Position numbers and translations under genes: made by a program. The notes beneath the pieces are model-generated. The model was not told the origin of the DNA and did no database searches. It saw nothing but the letters and a program-made list of their open reading frames with translations. From Microbacteriaceae bacterium PS02066 (GTDB taxonomy: Bacteria > Actinomycetota > Actinomycetes > Actinomycetales > Microbacteriaceae), in assembly GCA_029959545.1 (NCBI GenBank), contig JASCPH010000030.1, positions 1 to 38,629 of the forward strand: a DNA stretch of 38,629 bases, given 5' to 3'. Position 1 is the stretch's first letter, and each line of letters begins with the position of its first letter. Below, one piece after another: positions 1-8,274 of this stretch.

Positions 1-71
1 GCCCCGCCCTCGGCCGCCGCGAGCGCCGCCGTGAGCCCGGCGATGCCGCTGCCGACGACGACCGCCCTCAT
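1..71 (-). CDS. nadB: L-aspartate oxidase, N-terminal fragment (runs off the left edge)
   Basis: Only the first 23 or so codons are inside the window. They read MRAVVVGSGIAGLTAALA, a typical FAD-binding Rossmann start (GxGxxGL) of the flavoprotein that oxidises L-aspartate to iminoaspartate in de novo NAD synthesis. The ATG at 71 overlaps the nadA stop codon as ATGA, so the gene is translationally coupled to quinolinate synthase, which consumes its product. The identity rests on the dinucleotide-fold motif together with the nadA neighbour; another FAD oxidoreductase is possible in principle but unlikely in this position. Confidence 0.75.
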   Translation of the reverse strand, partial: MRAVVVGSGIAGLTAALAAAEGG

Positions 72-1393
72 GCCGCGCTGCCCGAGGGCTTGGCCGCCAG
101 CATCCGCTCGAGGGCGACACGCGCCGGGTCGGCGACGGAGGCGGGCACGGTGATGCGGTTGAGCGTCTCACCCTCGACGAGGCCCTCCAGCACCCAGGCG
201 AGGTAGCCGGGGTGGATGCGGTACATCGTCGAGCACGGGCAGACCACGGGGTCGAGGCAGAAGATCTCGTGCTGCGGGTACTGTGCGGCGAGGCGCTGCA
301 CCAGGTTGATCTCGGTGCCGATCGCGAAGGTCGTGGGCTCGGTGGCCGCGGCGATCGCCTTGCGGATGTAGTCGGTGGAGCCCGCCTCGTCGGCGGCGTC
401 CACGACGGCCATCGGGCACTCCGGGTGCACGATCACCCGGACGCCGGGGTGCTCGGCGCGCGCCTTGTCGATCTGGTCGACCGTGAACCGGCGGTGCACC
501 GAGCAGAAGCCGTGCCAGAGGATGACGCGGGCGTCGGCGAGGGTCTGCTCGTCGCTGCCGCCGAGCGGCTTCGTCGGGTTCCACATCGGCATCTGCTCGA
601 GCGGCACGCCCATGGCCTTCGCGGTGTTGCGCCCGAGGTGCTGGTCGGGGAAGAACAGCACCCGACGGCCCCGCGCGAACGCCCACTCGAGCACCGTGCG
701 CGCGTTCGAGGAGGTGCAGACGATGCCGCCGTGGCGTCCGACGAAGCCCTTGATCGCCGCGGACGAGTTCATGTAGGTCACCGGCACGACCGGCACGAGG
801 CCATCGGCGTCGGGGGTGTCCATGTCGCCGTAGAGCTCCTCCAGCTGCTCCCAGCATTCTTCGACCTGGTCGATGTCGGCCATGTCGGCCATGGAGCATC
901 CGGCGGCGAGATTCGGAAGGATGACGGCCTGCTCGGGCTGCGAGAGCAGGTCGGCGGTCTCGGCCATGAAGTGCACGCCGCAGAAGACGATCGCCTCGGC
1001 GTCGGGGTGCTCGAGCGCGGCATTGGCGAGCTGGAACGAGTCGCCCACGTAGTCGGCGTGACGCACGACCTCCTCGCGCTGATAGAAGTGCCCGAGCACG
1101 ACCACGCGGTCGCCCAGGGTCTCCTTCGCGCGGCGGATGCGGGCGTCGAGCTCGTCGTCGCTCGCGTCGCGATAGGCCTGAGGGAGCATGCCCTGGCGCG
1201 GGGAGCCGGTGGGGATCACATCGCCCATCGAGGCGCCCGGCCCGTATCCGGGGCGCGCATCGAAGTCCCACGGGCCCGCCGCGAGGTCGGTGTTGCAGGT
1301 GGACCCCGACCCGGCGCCCGAGACGATCGCCTGGATCTCGTGATCGACGGACGGATCGATGGGACGCGGCTGGATGGTCAGCGTCGTGCTCAT
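68..1393 (-). CDS. nadA: Quinolinate synthase NadA
   Basis: This [4Fe-4S] enzyme condenses iminoaspartate with dihydroxyacetone phosphate to quinolinate for NAD synthesis. The protein has 441 residues. Family motifs seen are GHFYQ (101-105), GCSMADMA (165-172), YMNSSA (207-212), the FPDQHLGRN segment (248-256), HPECP (323-327) and CPCSTMY near 385. The likely cluster ligands are Cys166, Cys326 and Cys385 or Cys387. The reading frame stays open further upstream, to about 1678, but that extension is low-complexity and lies inside the regulator gene. The ATG at 1393 was chosen because it overlaps the regulator's stop codon (ATGA) and gives a normal length. It is the second gene of the nrtR-nadA-nadB unit and is probably repressed by the first gene's product. 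Confidence 0.95.
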   Translation of the reverse strand: MSTTLTIQPRPIDPSVDHEIQAIVSGAGSGSTCNTDLAAGPWDFDARPGYGPGASMGDVIPTGSPRQGMLPQAYRDASDDELDARIRRAKETLGDRVVVLGHFYQREEVVRHADYVGDSFQLANAALEHPDAEAIVFCGVHFMAETADLLSQPEQAVILPNLAAGCSMADMADIDQVEECWEQLEELYGDMDTPDADGLVPVVPVTYMNSSAAIKGFVGRHGGIVCTSSNARTVLEWAFARGRRVLFFPDQHLGRNTAKAMGVPLEQMPMWNPTKPLGGSDEQTLADARVILWHGFCSVHRRFTVDQIDKARAEHPGVRVIVHPECPMAVVDAADEAGSTDYIRKAIAAATEPTTFAIGTEINLVQRLAAQYPQHEIFCLDPVVCPCSTMYRIHPGYLAWVLEGLVEGETLNRITVPASVADPARVALERMLAAKPSGSAA

Positions 1394-2148
1394 GTCGTGC
1401 TCGATTCGTGACTTCGCGGGCGGCCGAGTGGGCCGCGATCGGCCAGCTCGACGTCCTGGTTGTAGCGGTACAGCCGTGCCGGCCGGTGACTCCCGGTGCG
1501 GAACGACTCGGTGGGGATCAGGGTGTTGCTGTTCTCGACCTGCCGGCGGAAGTTGGCGGGGTCGAGCTTGCGGTCGAGGATCGCCTCGTTGACCTCTCGC
1601 AGGTCCGCGAGCGTGAAGGCGTCCGGGAGCAGGCCGTGCGCGATGCGGCTGTAGCCGACCTTGTTGCGCAGTCGCCACAGGGCGTAATCGACGATCGCGT
1701 TGTGGTCGAAGGCGAGGCCCGGAAGATCGGTCGCCGTGAACCAGTCGACGTTCTCGGGCGCGTCTCCCGCCGCGGCGTGCGCGGCGCTCTGCGCATCGAC
1801 CTCGTCGGAGCGCAGCAGCGCCCAGTAGACGATCGAGACGACGCGACTCGGCGAGCGGCCGATGTCGCCGAACGCGTAGAGCTGCTCGAGGTAGCTCGCG
1901 CTGAGACCGGTCGTCTCGGCGAGTGTGCGCGAGGCCGCCTCATCGAGGTTCTCCGAGGCGTCCAGCCAGCCGCCCGGCAGGGCCCACAGCCCCTCGTACG
2001 GATCGCGGGTGCGTTTGACGAGGGGGAGGACGAGCCGCGGATCCTCGTCACCGTCACGCCGCAGGCTGAAGATCACGGTCGAGACCGCCACGCGTGTCTC
2101 GGTGGACTCGGCGTCGGCGGTGTCGGGAGAGGGGTTAGTTCGTGTCAT
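1390..2148 (-). CDS. nrtR: NrtR-type Nudix-related transcriptional regulator of NAD synthesis
   Basis: The 252-residue protein has an N-terminal Nudix-like domain (about 18-150) and a C-terminal winged-helix domain (about 165-240), the architecture of NrtR regulators. The Nudix box spans 60-82. Gly60, Glu66 and Arg74 are present, but the REUxEE core reads RTLAET, so two of the expected glutamates are missing. That fits a sensor of ADP-ribose or NAD rather than an active hydrolase. It begins an operon with nadA and nadB (ATGA overlap at 1390-1393). In mycobacteria and corynebacteria related regulators repress the linked nad operon; the same role here is inferred. The start at 2148 is preferred; an in-frame ATG at 2181 would add eleven residues and would place the candidate operator inside the coding region. 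Confidence 0.85.
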   Translation of the reverse strand: MTRTNPSPDTADAESTETRVAVSTVIFSLRRDGDEDPRLVLPLVKRTRDPYEGLWALPGGWLDASENLDEAASRTLAETTGLSASYLEQLYAFGDIGRSPSRVVSIVYWALLRSDEVDAQSAAHAAAGDAPENVDWFTATDLPGLAFDHNAIVDYALWRLRNKVGYSRIAHGLLPDAFTLADLREVNEAILDRKLDPANFRRQVENSNTLIPTESFRTGSHRPARLYRYNQDVELADRGPLGRPRSHESSTT

Positions 2149-2150
2149 GG

Positions 2151-2175
2151 TGACCTTAACTCGCCATGATCTTAA
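2151..2175 (-). promoter_or_regulatory. Candidate NrtR operator: two direct TGAYCTTAA repeats
   Basis: TGACCTTAA at 2151-2159 and TGATCTTAA at 2167-2175 are direct repeats exactly 16 bp apart, immediately upstream of the nrtR start at 2148. Read on the gene strand they are TTAAGRTCA. The upstream copy overlaps the predicted -10 box (TAAGAT, 2174-2169), so bound protein would block transcription. A role as the NrtR site is inference from position and repetition; the sequence was not matched to a known motif. Confidence 0.5.
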
Positions 2176-2196
2176 TGTCATCGCGACCAGAAGCAA
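2169..2196 (-). promoter_or_regulatory. Predicted promoter of nrtR-nadA-nadB
   Basis: On the minus strand TTGCTT (2196-2191) and TAAGAT (2174-2169) are separated by 16 bp, close to a sigma-70 type -35/-10 pair. The start codon at 2148 lies about 20 nt beyond the -10. Confidence 0.45.
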
Positions 2197-2246
2197 AATC
2201 CGTCGCCGGCTCAGGGGTCTCGCGGCGCCCTGTCAGCGCGGCCGCC

Positions 2247-2252
2247 TACGCT
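2247..2252 (+). promoter_or_regulatory. -10 box, probably leaderless, of the MarP-like gene
   Basis: TACGCT ends exactly 6 nt before the ATG at 2259. Transcription would therefore start at or next to the A of the start codon. No Shine-Dalgarno sequence is visible. Confidence 0.5.
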
Positions 2253-2258
2253 GACCGC

Positions 2259-3443
2259 ATGCCGCCGATCGTGATCGACATCCTGCTGGTCGTGGTGCTG
2301 GTGATCGTGCTGATCCAGGGATGGCGGCGGGGCCTGCTGGCGAGCGTCGGGACGATCGCCGGACTCGTGGTCGGGGCGGTCGCCGCGTGGTGGCTCGTAC
2401 CCGTGGTGTCCCGCTGGGTCCCCGATCCCGCCTGGCGCGGCTGGGCTGCGCTGGCCGTTGCGGTGGGGCTGCTCGTGCTGGGTGCCTCGCTCGGCGGAGC
2501 CCTCGGTCGGGCGCTGCGCCGGGGAGCGACGCGCATCCGCCTGCGAGGAATCGATCGGGTGCTGGGAGCCGGGGCCATGACGGTCGTCGCGGCCCTCGTG
2601 CTCTCGTTGGTCGGGCAGAGCGTCGCCGCCCTCGGCATCCCCTTCGTGTCCTCCGCCCTCGCATCCTCCGCCGTCCTGCGCACGATCGACACGGTCACAC
2701 CGCGGCCCGTCGACGAGGCGTTGGCGCAGGTGCGCTCGGCCGTGCTCGACGACGGGCTGCCGCAGCTGGGTGCGCTGTTCGGAGAGCTGACCGCACCCGC
2801 CGACGTGGCGCCGCCCGTGGACCTCGACGATCCTGCCCTCAGCACCGCGGCACAGTCGGTGGCGCGCATCGCCGGAACGGCGTACTCCTGCGGACGCAAC
2901 CTCACCGGGAGCGGCTTCGTGGTGGCTCCCGATCGCGTCGTGACCAACGCCCATGTGATCGCGGGCGTCGAGCGTCCGATGGTGGAACTGCCGGGGCGCG
3001 CGGCGCGCGAGGGACGCGTCGTGTACGTCGATGCCACGGCGGATCTCGCCCTGATCGCGGTGGACGATCTGGGTGCGGCCGCGTTGCCGATCGGCGCCGA
3101 TCTCGGCCCCGGCGCCGCCGCCGTCGTGCAGGGGTACCCCTACGGCGGACCGTTCACGATGGGAACCGCCACGGTGCAGACGGTCGGGGTCGTCTCGGTG
3201 CCCGACATCTACGACCAGGGACGCGATCAGCGCGAGGTCTACGCGCTGGCGGCGACGGTCCGCCCCGGCAACTCCGGCGGGCCGCTGCTCAATGCCGCGG
3301 GGGAGGTCGTGGGCATCGTGTTCGCGCGCGCCGACGACGGCTCCGAGATCGGGTACGCGTCGACCGCGACCGAGCTCGCCCCGCTCGTGCAGGCAGCGCC
3401 CACCCTGACGGATGCCGTCGGCTCCGGCGCCTGCGTGCCCTGA
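2259..3443 (+). CDS. MarP-like membrane serine protease (CvpA domain plus trypsin-like domain)
   Basis: The 394-residue protein has four predicted membrane segments (about 5-20, 28-50, 62-82, 102-122) forming a CvpA/colicin V-like domain. A chymotrypsin-fold protease domain follows at about 195-385. The catalytic triad is His232 (TNAHV), Asp262 (ATADLALI) and Ser339 (PGNSGGP). Cys211 and Cys392 bracket the protease domain, matching the disulfide known to hold the active form of mycobacterial MarP (Rv3671c), a periplasmic protease needed for acid and oxidative stress resistance. The ATG at 2259 was chosen because the membrane domain begins there and a -10 box lies 6 nt upstream. The gene diverges from nrtR. 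Confidence 0.85.
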   Translation: MPPIVIDILLVVVLVIVLIQGWRRGLLASVGTIAGLVVGAVAAWWLVPVVSRWVPDPAWRGWAALAVAVGLLVLGASLGGALGRALRRGATRIRLRGIDRVLGAGAMTVVAALVLSLVGQSVAALGIPFVSSALASSAVLRTIDTVTPRPVDEALAQVRSAVLDDGLPQLGALFGELTAPADVAPPVDLDDPALSTAAQSVARIAGTAYSCGRNLTGSGFVVAPDRVVTNAHVIAGVERPMVELPGRAAREGRVVYVDATADLALIAVDDLGAAALPIGADLGPGAAAVVQGYPYGGPFTMGTATVQTVGVVSVPDIYDQGRDQREVYALAATVRPGNSGGPLLNAAGEVVGIVFARADDGSEIGYASTATELAPLVQAAPTLTDAVGSGACVP

Positions 3444-3466
3444 TCGCTCGCGCGGGTGCGGCGGGC

Positions 3467-3472
3467 TATGCT
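3467..3472 (+). promoter_or_regulatory. Candidate -10 box for the glycine riboswitch transcript
   Basis: TATGCT lies about 30 nt ahead of the first aptamer and is the best TANNNT box between the protease stop (3443) and the riboswitch. No convincing -35 is seen. Confidence 0.4.
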
Positions 3473-3499
3473 GGCCCGACAACGTGAATATCGGCCCCA

Positions 3500-3690
3500 C
3501 GACCGGTGCGGGAGAGCCTCGGAGATCCTGTCCGAGCACCGAAGGAGCAAGCCTCCCCGCCAATCTCTCAGGTACGCGTACCGCCCCGGTCGGGCGACTC
3601 TGAAAAGCGATCCTCGCGGATCCGCCGACGGTGAAAGATCGCGCTCCGCGTGTTCGAAACTCTCAGGCCCATGACAGAGGGGGAGTTCTC
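3500..3690 (+). ncRNA. Tandem glycine riboswitch (gcvT motif)
   Basis: Two consecutive aptamers precede gcvT. The first runs from about 3505 to 3605 and contains GCGGGAGAG (3508-3516), CCGAAGGAGCAA (3539-3550), TCTCTCAGG (3554-3562 region) and CGACTCTGAAA near 3595-3605. The second runs from about 3607 to 3688 and contains CCGCCGACGGTGAAAG, AAACTCTCAGG and ATGACAGAGGGGGAG (3671-3685). These are the conserved core strings of the gcvT-type glycine riboswitch. In known examples glycine binding turns on the glycine cleavage genes. The second aptamer ends about 40 nt before the gcvT start, so control of either antitermination or translation is possible; no strong terminator hairpin with a T-tract is seen. 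Confidence 0.93.
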
Positions 3691-3726
3691 AGGCCCTCGC
3701 CTACCCGCATCCACCCGGGAGAACTC

Positions 3727-4923
3727 ATGACCGATCCACGCTCCACCCCCCTGCGAGACCGCCACGAGGCGGCCGGAGCAGCCTTCACCGACTTCGGCGG
3801 ATGGCTCATGCCCGTGCGCTATGGGTCCGATCTCGCCGAGCACCGTGCCGTGCGCGAGGCCGCAGGGCTGTTCGACATCTCGCACATGGCGGAGTTCCTC
3901 GTGACGGGCGCGCACGCGGGAGCCTTCCTCGACTACGCGCTCGCCGCCCGCCACTCGGGCATGCGGCTCGGCAAAGCGAAGTACTCGCTCGTGCTCGCCC
4001 CCGACGGCGGCATCGTCGACGACGTCATCGTCTACCGCCTGGCCGACGACTGGTTCATCGTCATCGCCAACGCGGGCAACCACGATGCGGTGGCGGAGGC
4101 GCTCGCCGACGCGCGCGCATCGTTCCCGCCGCCCGCTCCCGCCGTGAGCGCGGACGGATCGTTCGGATTCATCGCCGGGGTCCACGTCACGGTCGAGGAT
4201 GTGTCCGACGACTCGGCGCTGCTGGCCCTGCAGGGCCCGGCGGCGATCGCGGTGCTCGAGGCACTGCCCGGTCTGGAACTTGCAGAACCCGCGCGTCGTC
4301 AGGGCGATGCCCCGACGCCGTGGAGCTTCGACGACCTCGGCTACTACAGTGTGCGCGCCGCGGACTTCGCCGGGCAGTCGGTGCTGATCCTGCGCACCGG
4401 GTATACGGGGGAGGACGGCGTCGAGATTCTCCTGCGACCGGATGCGGCAGCTGAGCTGTGGGACGCCCTCCTGGCGGCGGGGGAGCCTTTCGGCCTCGTC
4501 CCCGCGGGCCTCGCGGCCCGCGACACCCTGCGCCTGGAGGCGGGGATGCCGCTGTACGGGCACGAGCTGAACCGTGACGTGCGGCCGGCGCAGGCCGGGC
4601 TCGCACGCGTGGTCGCCGACGACAAGGACGCCTTCATCGGCAAGGGGGCGACCGAGCCCGCATCCGATGCGCGCGTCCTGGTCGCCCTCGTCTCTGAGGG
4701 CAAGCGCGCAGGGCGTGCGGGCTATGCCGTCCTCGACGCCGAGGGCACCGTGGTCGGCGAGATCACGAGCGGTGCGCTCAGCCCCACCCTCGGACATCCC
4801 ATCGCGCTCGCCTACGTCGACGGCGACCGAAGCCCGATCGGCACAGACCTGTTCATCGATGTACGCGGCTTGCGAATCCCCGCGACCGTGACCGAACCGC
4901 CCTTCTACCGGAGGAAGAAATGA
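3727..4923 (+). CDS. gcvT: Glycine cleavage system T protein (aminomethyltransferase)
   Basis: This cytosolic protein transfers the aminomethyl carbon of glycine from lipoyl-GcvH to tetrahydrofolate, releasing ammonia. At 398 residues it has the usual length. Family features include FGGWLMPVRYG near the N-terminus, FDISHMAEF, the QGP motif (ALLALQGPAA) and RTGYTGEDGVEI, with a C-terminal barrel domain. The ATG at 3727 follows a GGGAGA ribosome site at 3717-3722; the frame is open upstream but lies within the riboswitch. It is the first gene of gcvT-gcvH-gcvP, and its stop overlaps the gcvH start (ATGA). Confidence 0.96.
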   Translation: MTDPRSTPLRDRHEAAGAAFTDFGGWLMPVRYGSDLAEHRAVREAAGLFDISHMAEFLVTGAHAGAFLDYALAARHSGMRLGKAKYSLVLAPDGGIVDDVIVYRLADDWFIVIANAGNHDAVAEALADARASFPPPAPAVSADGSFGFIAGVHVTVEDVSDDSALLALQGPAAIAVLEALPGLELAEPARRQGDAPTPWSFDDLGYYSVRAADFAGQSVLILRTGYTGEDGVEILLRPDAAAELWDALLAAGEPFGLVPAGLAARDTLRLEAGMPLYGHELNRDVRPAQAGLARVVADDKDAFIGKGATEPASDARVLVALVSEGKRAGRAGYAVLDAEGTVVGEITSGALSPTLGHPIALAYVDGDRSPIGTDLFIDVRGLRIPATVTEPPFYRRKK

Positions 4924-5300
4924 CCGTCGATCTGACCACGCTGTCCTACACCGCCGAACACGAGTGGGTGCTCATCGAGGGCGGCGTCGCCACCTTCGGC
5001 ATCACGGACTACGCCGCCGAACAACTCGGTGACGTCGTGTTCGTCGACCTTCCCGCAATCGACGCCCCGGTCGTCGCCGGGCAGGTGTGCGGCGAGATCG
5101 AGTCGACGAAGTCGGTGGGCGAGCTCTACGCCCCGCTCAGCGGACGCGTCATCCAGGTCAACGGGGAGGTCGACTCCGACCCCTCGCTCGTGAACGCCGA
5201 CCCGTACGGCGCGTGGCTCGTGCGCATCGAGCTCGACGGCGAGAGCGCGCCCCTGCTCGACCGCGCCGGGTACGAGGCGCTCATCGAGGGCGCCGCGTGA
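4920..5300 (+). CDS. gcvH: Glycine cleavage system H protein (lipoyl carrier)
   Basis: This 126-residue carrier shuttles the aminomethyl group between GcvP and GcvT on a lipoyl arm. The attachment lysine is Lys64 in the motif [15 protein letters not shown], and EHEWV near residue 13 and FVDLP near 41 are typical of the family. A GGAGG ribosome site sits at the end of gcvT. Both ends overlap neighbours by four bases (ATGA with gcvT, GTGA with gcvP), so the three proteins are translationally coupled. Confidence 0.97.
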   Translation: MTVDLTTLSYTAEHEWVLIEGGVATFGITDYAAEQLGDVVFVDLPAIDAPVVAGQVCGEIESTKSVGELYAPLSGRVIQVNGEVDSDPSLVNADPYGAWLVRIELDGESAPLLDRAGYEALIEGAA

Positions 5301-8167
5301 GCGTTCCGTTCACCGAGCGTCACATCGGCACGGACGCGGCCGCGCAGCGGCACATGCTCGACACGCTGGGGTACGCGAGCGTCGACGAGCTCGTGCGCAC
5401 CGCGGTCCCCGCATCCATCCATGCCGCCGCGCGGGCCACGAGCAGCATCCCGGACGCCGCGACCGAGGCGGAGGCGCTGGCGGAGCTGCGCGCGCTCGCC
5501 GATGCGAACCGTCCGGCACGGCCGATGATCGGCCTGGGGTACTACGACACGTTCACGCCCGCCGTGATCGCCCGCAACGTCTTCGAGAACCCGTCCTGGT
5601 ACACCGCCTACACGCCCTATCAGCCCGAGATCTCGCAGGGCCGACTCGAGGCGCTCATCAACTTCCAGACGATGGTGACCGACCTCACGGGCCTGGCGAC
5701 GGCGGGAGCCTCCATGCTGGATGAGGCGACAGCCGTCGTCGAAGGGATGCTGGTCGCCCGCCGCGCCTCGAAGTCCGCGTCCGACGTCTTCCTGGTCGAC
5801 GCGGACGCCCTCCCGCAGACCAAGGCGCTGCTGCACCACCGCGCCGCCGCGGTCGGCATTCGGATCCTCGAGATCGAGACCCGCACCTGGGAGCCGGGCA
5901 CCGCATCCGACGCCGTGTTCGGAGCGTTCGTGCAGTACCCGGCGGCGAGTGGCCGCGTGTGGGATCCCACCGAGCTCGTCGCGGCCGTCCAGGCGCAGGG
6001 CGGGCTCGTGGTGGTCGCCGCCGACCTGCTCGCGCTCACCCTCCTGCGCTCGCCCGGCTCATTCGGCGCCGACATCGCCGCGGGGACCACGCAGCGCTTC
6101 GGCGTCCCGCTCGGCTTCGGCGGACCCCACGCCGGGTACCTCGCCGTGCGTGCGGGACTCGAGCGTCAGCTTCCCGGACGCCTCGTCGGCGTCTCGCAGG
6201 ATGCGGCGGGCCACCCCGCCTACCGCCTCGCGCTGCAGACGCGCGAGCAGCACATCCGCCGCGAGAAGGCGACATCCAACATCTGCACCGCGCAGGTGCT
6301 GCTGGCCGTGATGGCCGCGATGTACGCCGTCTACCACGGCCCCGAGGGCCTGCGTGCGATCGCCACGGACGTGGCCCGTAAGGCGCAGGCGCTCGCCGAG
6401 ACGCTGCGCGCCGGCGGGCTCGACGTCGTGCACGACGCATTCTTCGACACGGTGCGGGTGGTCGTTCCCGGCACAGCCGAGCGCGTGATCGAGCGCGCAC
6501 GGCGCCGGGGCTACCAGCTCTTCTTCGCGGATGAGGCGACGGTGGGGATCTCGGTCGACGAGACGACCACGCCCGCTGACCTCGCCGCGGTGGCGGCCGC
6601 CTTCGGACTGCCCGACGAGACGGCGATCGACGTCGAGGGCGCAGCGCCCCTGGCCGGCGTCGCGGCCGGCCTCCACCGCCGTGACGAGTTCCTCACGCAT
6701 CCGGTCTTCCACGCTCACCGCTCGGAGACGGCGATGATGCGCTACCTGAAGACCCTGGCCGACCGCGACTACGCGCTCGATCGCGGGATGATCCCTCTCG
6801 GCTCGTGCACCATGAAGCTGAACGCCGCCACAGAGATGGCCGCGGTCTCGTGGCCCGAGTTCGCGCGTGTGCACCCCTTCGCGCCGGAAGCCGATGTGCG
6901 AGGGACTCTCGCGCTCATCGAGCAGCTGGAGACCTGGCTCGCCGAGGTCACCGGTTACGACGCGGTCTCGCTGCAGCCCAACGCCGGCTCACAGGGGGAG
7001 CTGGCGGGGCTGCTCGCGATCCGGGGCTATCACCTCGCGAACGACGACGCACAGCGCACCGTGTGCCTCATCCCGTCGTCCGCGCACGGCACGAACGCCG
7101 CATCCGCCGTGCTCGCCGGGATGCGGGTGGTCGTGGTCGCGTGCGACGAGGCGGGAAACGTCGACCTCGACGACCTGCACGCCAAGATCACGCAGCACGC
7201 GGCCGAGCTCGGCGCGCTCATGATCACCTATCCGTCCACGCACGGCGTGTACGAGCACGAGGTGCTCGCCATCACGCGGGCCGTGCACGACGCCGGCGGA
7301 CAGGTCTACATCGACGGCGCGAACCTCAATGCGCTGCTCGGTTTCGCCCGTTTCGGCGACCTGGGTGGCGACGTGTCCCACCTCAATCTGCACAAGACGT
7401 TCGCGATCCCGCACGGCGGGGGAGGCCCGGGTGTCGGACCCGTCGCCGCCAAGGCGCACCTCGCGCCTTATCTCCCGTCGCATCCGTTGGCACAGCGCGC
7501 CGACCACGCGGGCGGCTTCGTTTTCGAGGGCGGTCCGGTCTCGGCCGCCCCGTACGGCTCGGCGTCCATCCTGCCGATCTCGTGGGCGTACGTGCGGATG
7601 ATGGGCGCGGCGGGCCTGGGCGAGGCGACCGGTGCCGCCGTGCTCTCGGCGAACTACATCGCCCACCGCCTGAAGGCGCACTTCCCGGTGCTCTACGCCG
7701 GCGAGGCGGGGCTGGTGGCGCACGAGTGCATCCTGGATCTGCGTCCCCTGCGCGAGCGGACCGGGATCACGGTCGACGACGTCGCCAAGCGGCTGATCGA
7801 CTACGGCTTCCACGCCCCGACGATGTCGTTCCCCGTCGCGGGCACGCTCATGGTGGAGCCCACGGAGTCCGAGGACCTCGGCGAGATCGAGCGCTTCATC
7901 GAGGCGATGATCCGGATCGCCGCCGAAGCGGAGCAGGTCGGTGCCGGTCACTGGCCGGCGGCGGACAACCCGCTCGTCAATGCACCGCACACCGCGCAGT
8001 CGGTCATCGGCGGCGAGTGGACGCATCCGTACTCGCGCGAGGAGGCGGTCTATCCCGTTCCGGCTCTCGTGCGCACGAAGTACTGGCCGCCCGTGCGTCG
8101 TATCGACAACGCCTACGGCGACCGCAACCTCGTGTGCGCCTGCCCGCCCCCGGAGGCCTTCGCCTGA
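5297..8167 (+). CDS. gcvP: Glycine dehydrogenase (decarboxylating), single-chain P protein
   Basis: This PLP enzyme decarboxylates glycine and loads the aminomethyl group on GcvH. It is a 956-residue single-chain form carrying both halves that some bacteria split into gcvPA and gcvPB. The N-terminal half starts FTERHIGTD and has GLGYYDT and [23 protein letters not shown] segments. The C-terminal half holds the PLP lysine, Lys700, in [15 protein letters not shown]. The GTG at 5297 is chosen because it overlaps the gcvH stop and the family N-terminus follows directly. The L protein (lipoamide dehydrogenase) is not in this window. Confidence 0.97.
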   Translation: MSVPFTERHIGTDAAAQRHMLDTLGYASVDELVRTAVPASIHAAARATSSIPDAATEAEALAELRALADANRPARPMIGLGYYDTFTPAVIARNVFENPSWYTAYTPYQPEISQGRLEALINFQTMVTDLTGLATAGASMLDEATAVVEGMLVARRASKSASDVFLVDADALPQTKALLHHRAAAVGIRILEIETRTWEPGTASDAVFGAFVQYPAASGRVWDPTELVAAVQAQGGLVVVAADLLALTLLRSPGSFGADIAAGTTQRFGVPLGFGGPHAGYLAVRAGLERQLPGRLVGVSQDAAGHPAYRLALQTREQHIRREKATSNICTAQVLLAVMAAMYAVYHGPEGLRAIATDVARKAQALAETLRAGGLDVVHDAFFDTVRVVVPGTAERVIERARRRGYQLFFADEATVGISVDETTTPADLAAVAAAFGLPDETAIDVEGAAPLAGVAAGLHRRDEFLTHPVFHAHRSETAMMRYLKTLADRDYALDRGMIPLGSCTMKLNAATEMAAVSWPEFARVHPFAPEADVRGTLALIEQLETWLAEVTGYDAVSLQPNAGSQGELAGLLAIRGYHLANDDAQRTVCLIPSSAHGTNAASAVLAGMRVVVVACDEAGNVDLDDLHAKITQHAAELGALMITYPSTHGVYEHEVLAITRAVHDAGGQVYIDGANLNALLGFARFGDLGGDVSHLNLHKTFAIPHGGGGPGVGPVAAKAHLAPYLPSHPLAQRADHAGGFVFEGGPVSAAPYGSASILPISWAYVRMMGAAGLGEATGAAVLSANYIAHRLKAHFPVLYAGEAGLVAHECILDLRPLRERTGITVDDVAKRLIDYGFHAPTMSFPVAGTLMVEPTESEDLGEIERFIEAMIRIAAEAEQVGAGHWPAADNPLVNAPHTAQSVIGGEWTHPYSREEAVYPVPALVRTKYWPPVRRIDNAYGDRNLVCACPPPEAFA

Positions 8168-8199
8168 CCCTCGGTGGCACCGCGCCCTCCCACCTCCGA

Positions 8200-8274
8200 A
8201 CCGCGAGACTGCATCTCCCGCACGAGATCACGGGGTTTACCCGTGATCTCGTGACGCAGATGCAGTCTCGCGGT
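8200..8274. repeat. Long palindromic hairpin, copy 1
   Basis: A 17-bp perfect outer stem (8200-8216 with 8258-8274) encloses a 4x4 internal loop. A 14-bp perfect inner stem (8221-8234 with 8240-8253) follows, with a 5-nt apical loop (8235-8239). It lies between the 3' ends of gcvP and the AbiEi-like gene, so it could serve both as a terminator, although there is no T-tract. The minus-strand gene reads through one arm and stops in the loop. A second copy lies at 9390-9464. No flanking target duplication is visible. Confidence 0.9.

Noticed and set aside
212..1411. A long plus-strand open frame across nadA
   Set aside because: It is an antisense shadow of nadA; no family features and no ribosome site.
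1394..1678. N-terminal extension of nadA by 95 codons
   Set aside because: The extension lies inside the regulator gene, is Arg/Pro-rich and has no counterpart in the family; the ATGA overlap start at 1393 is better.
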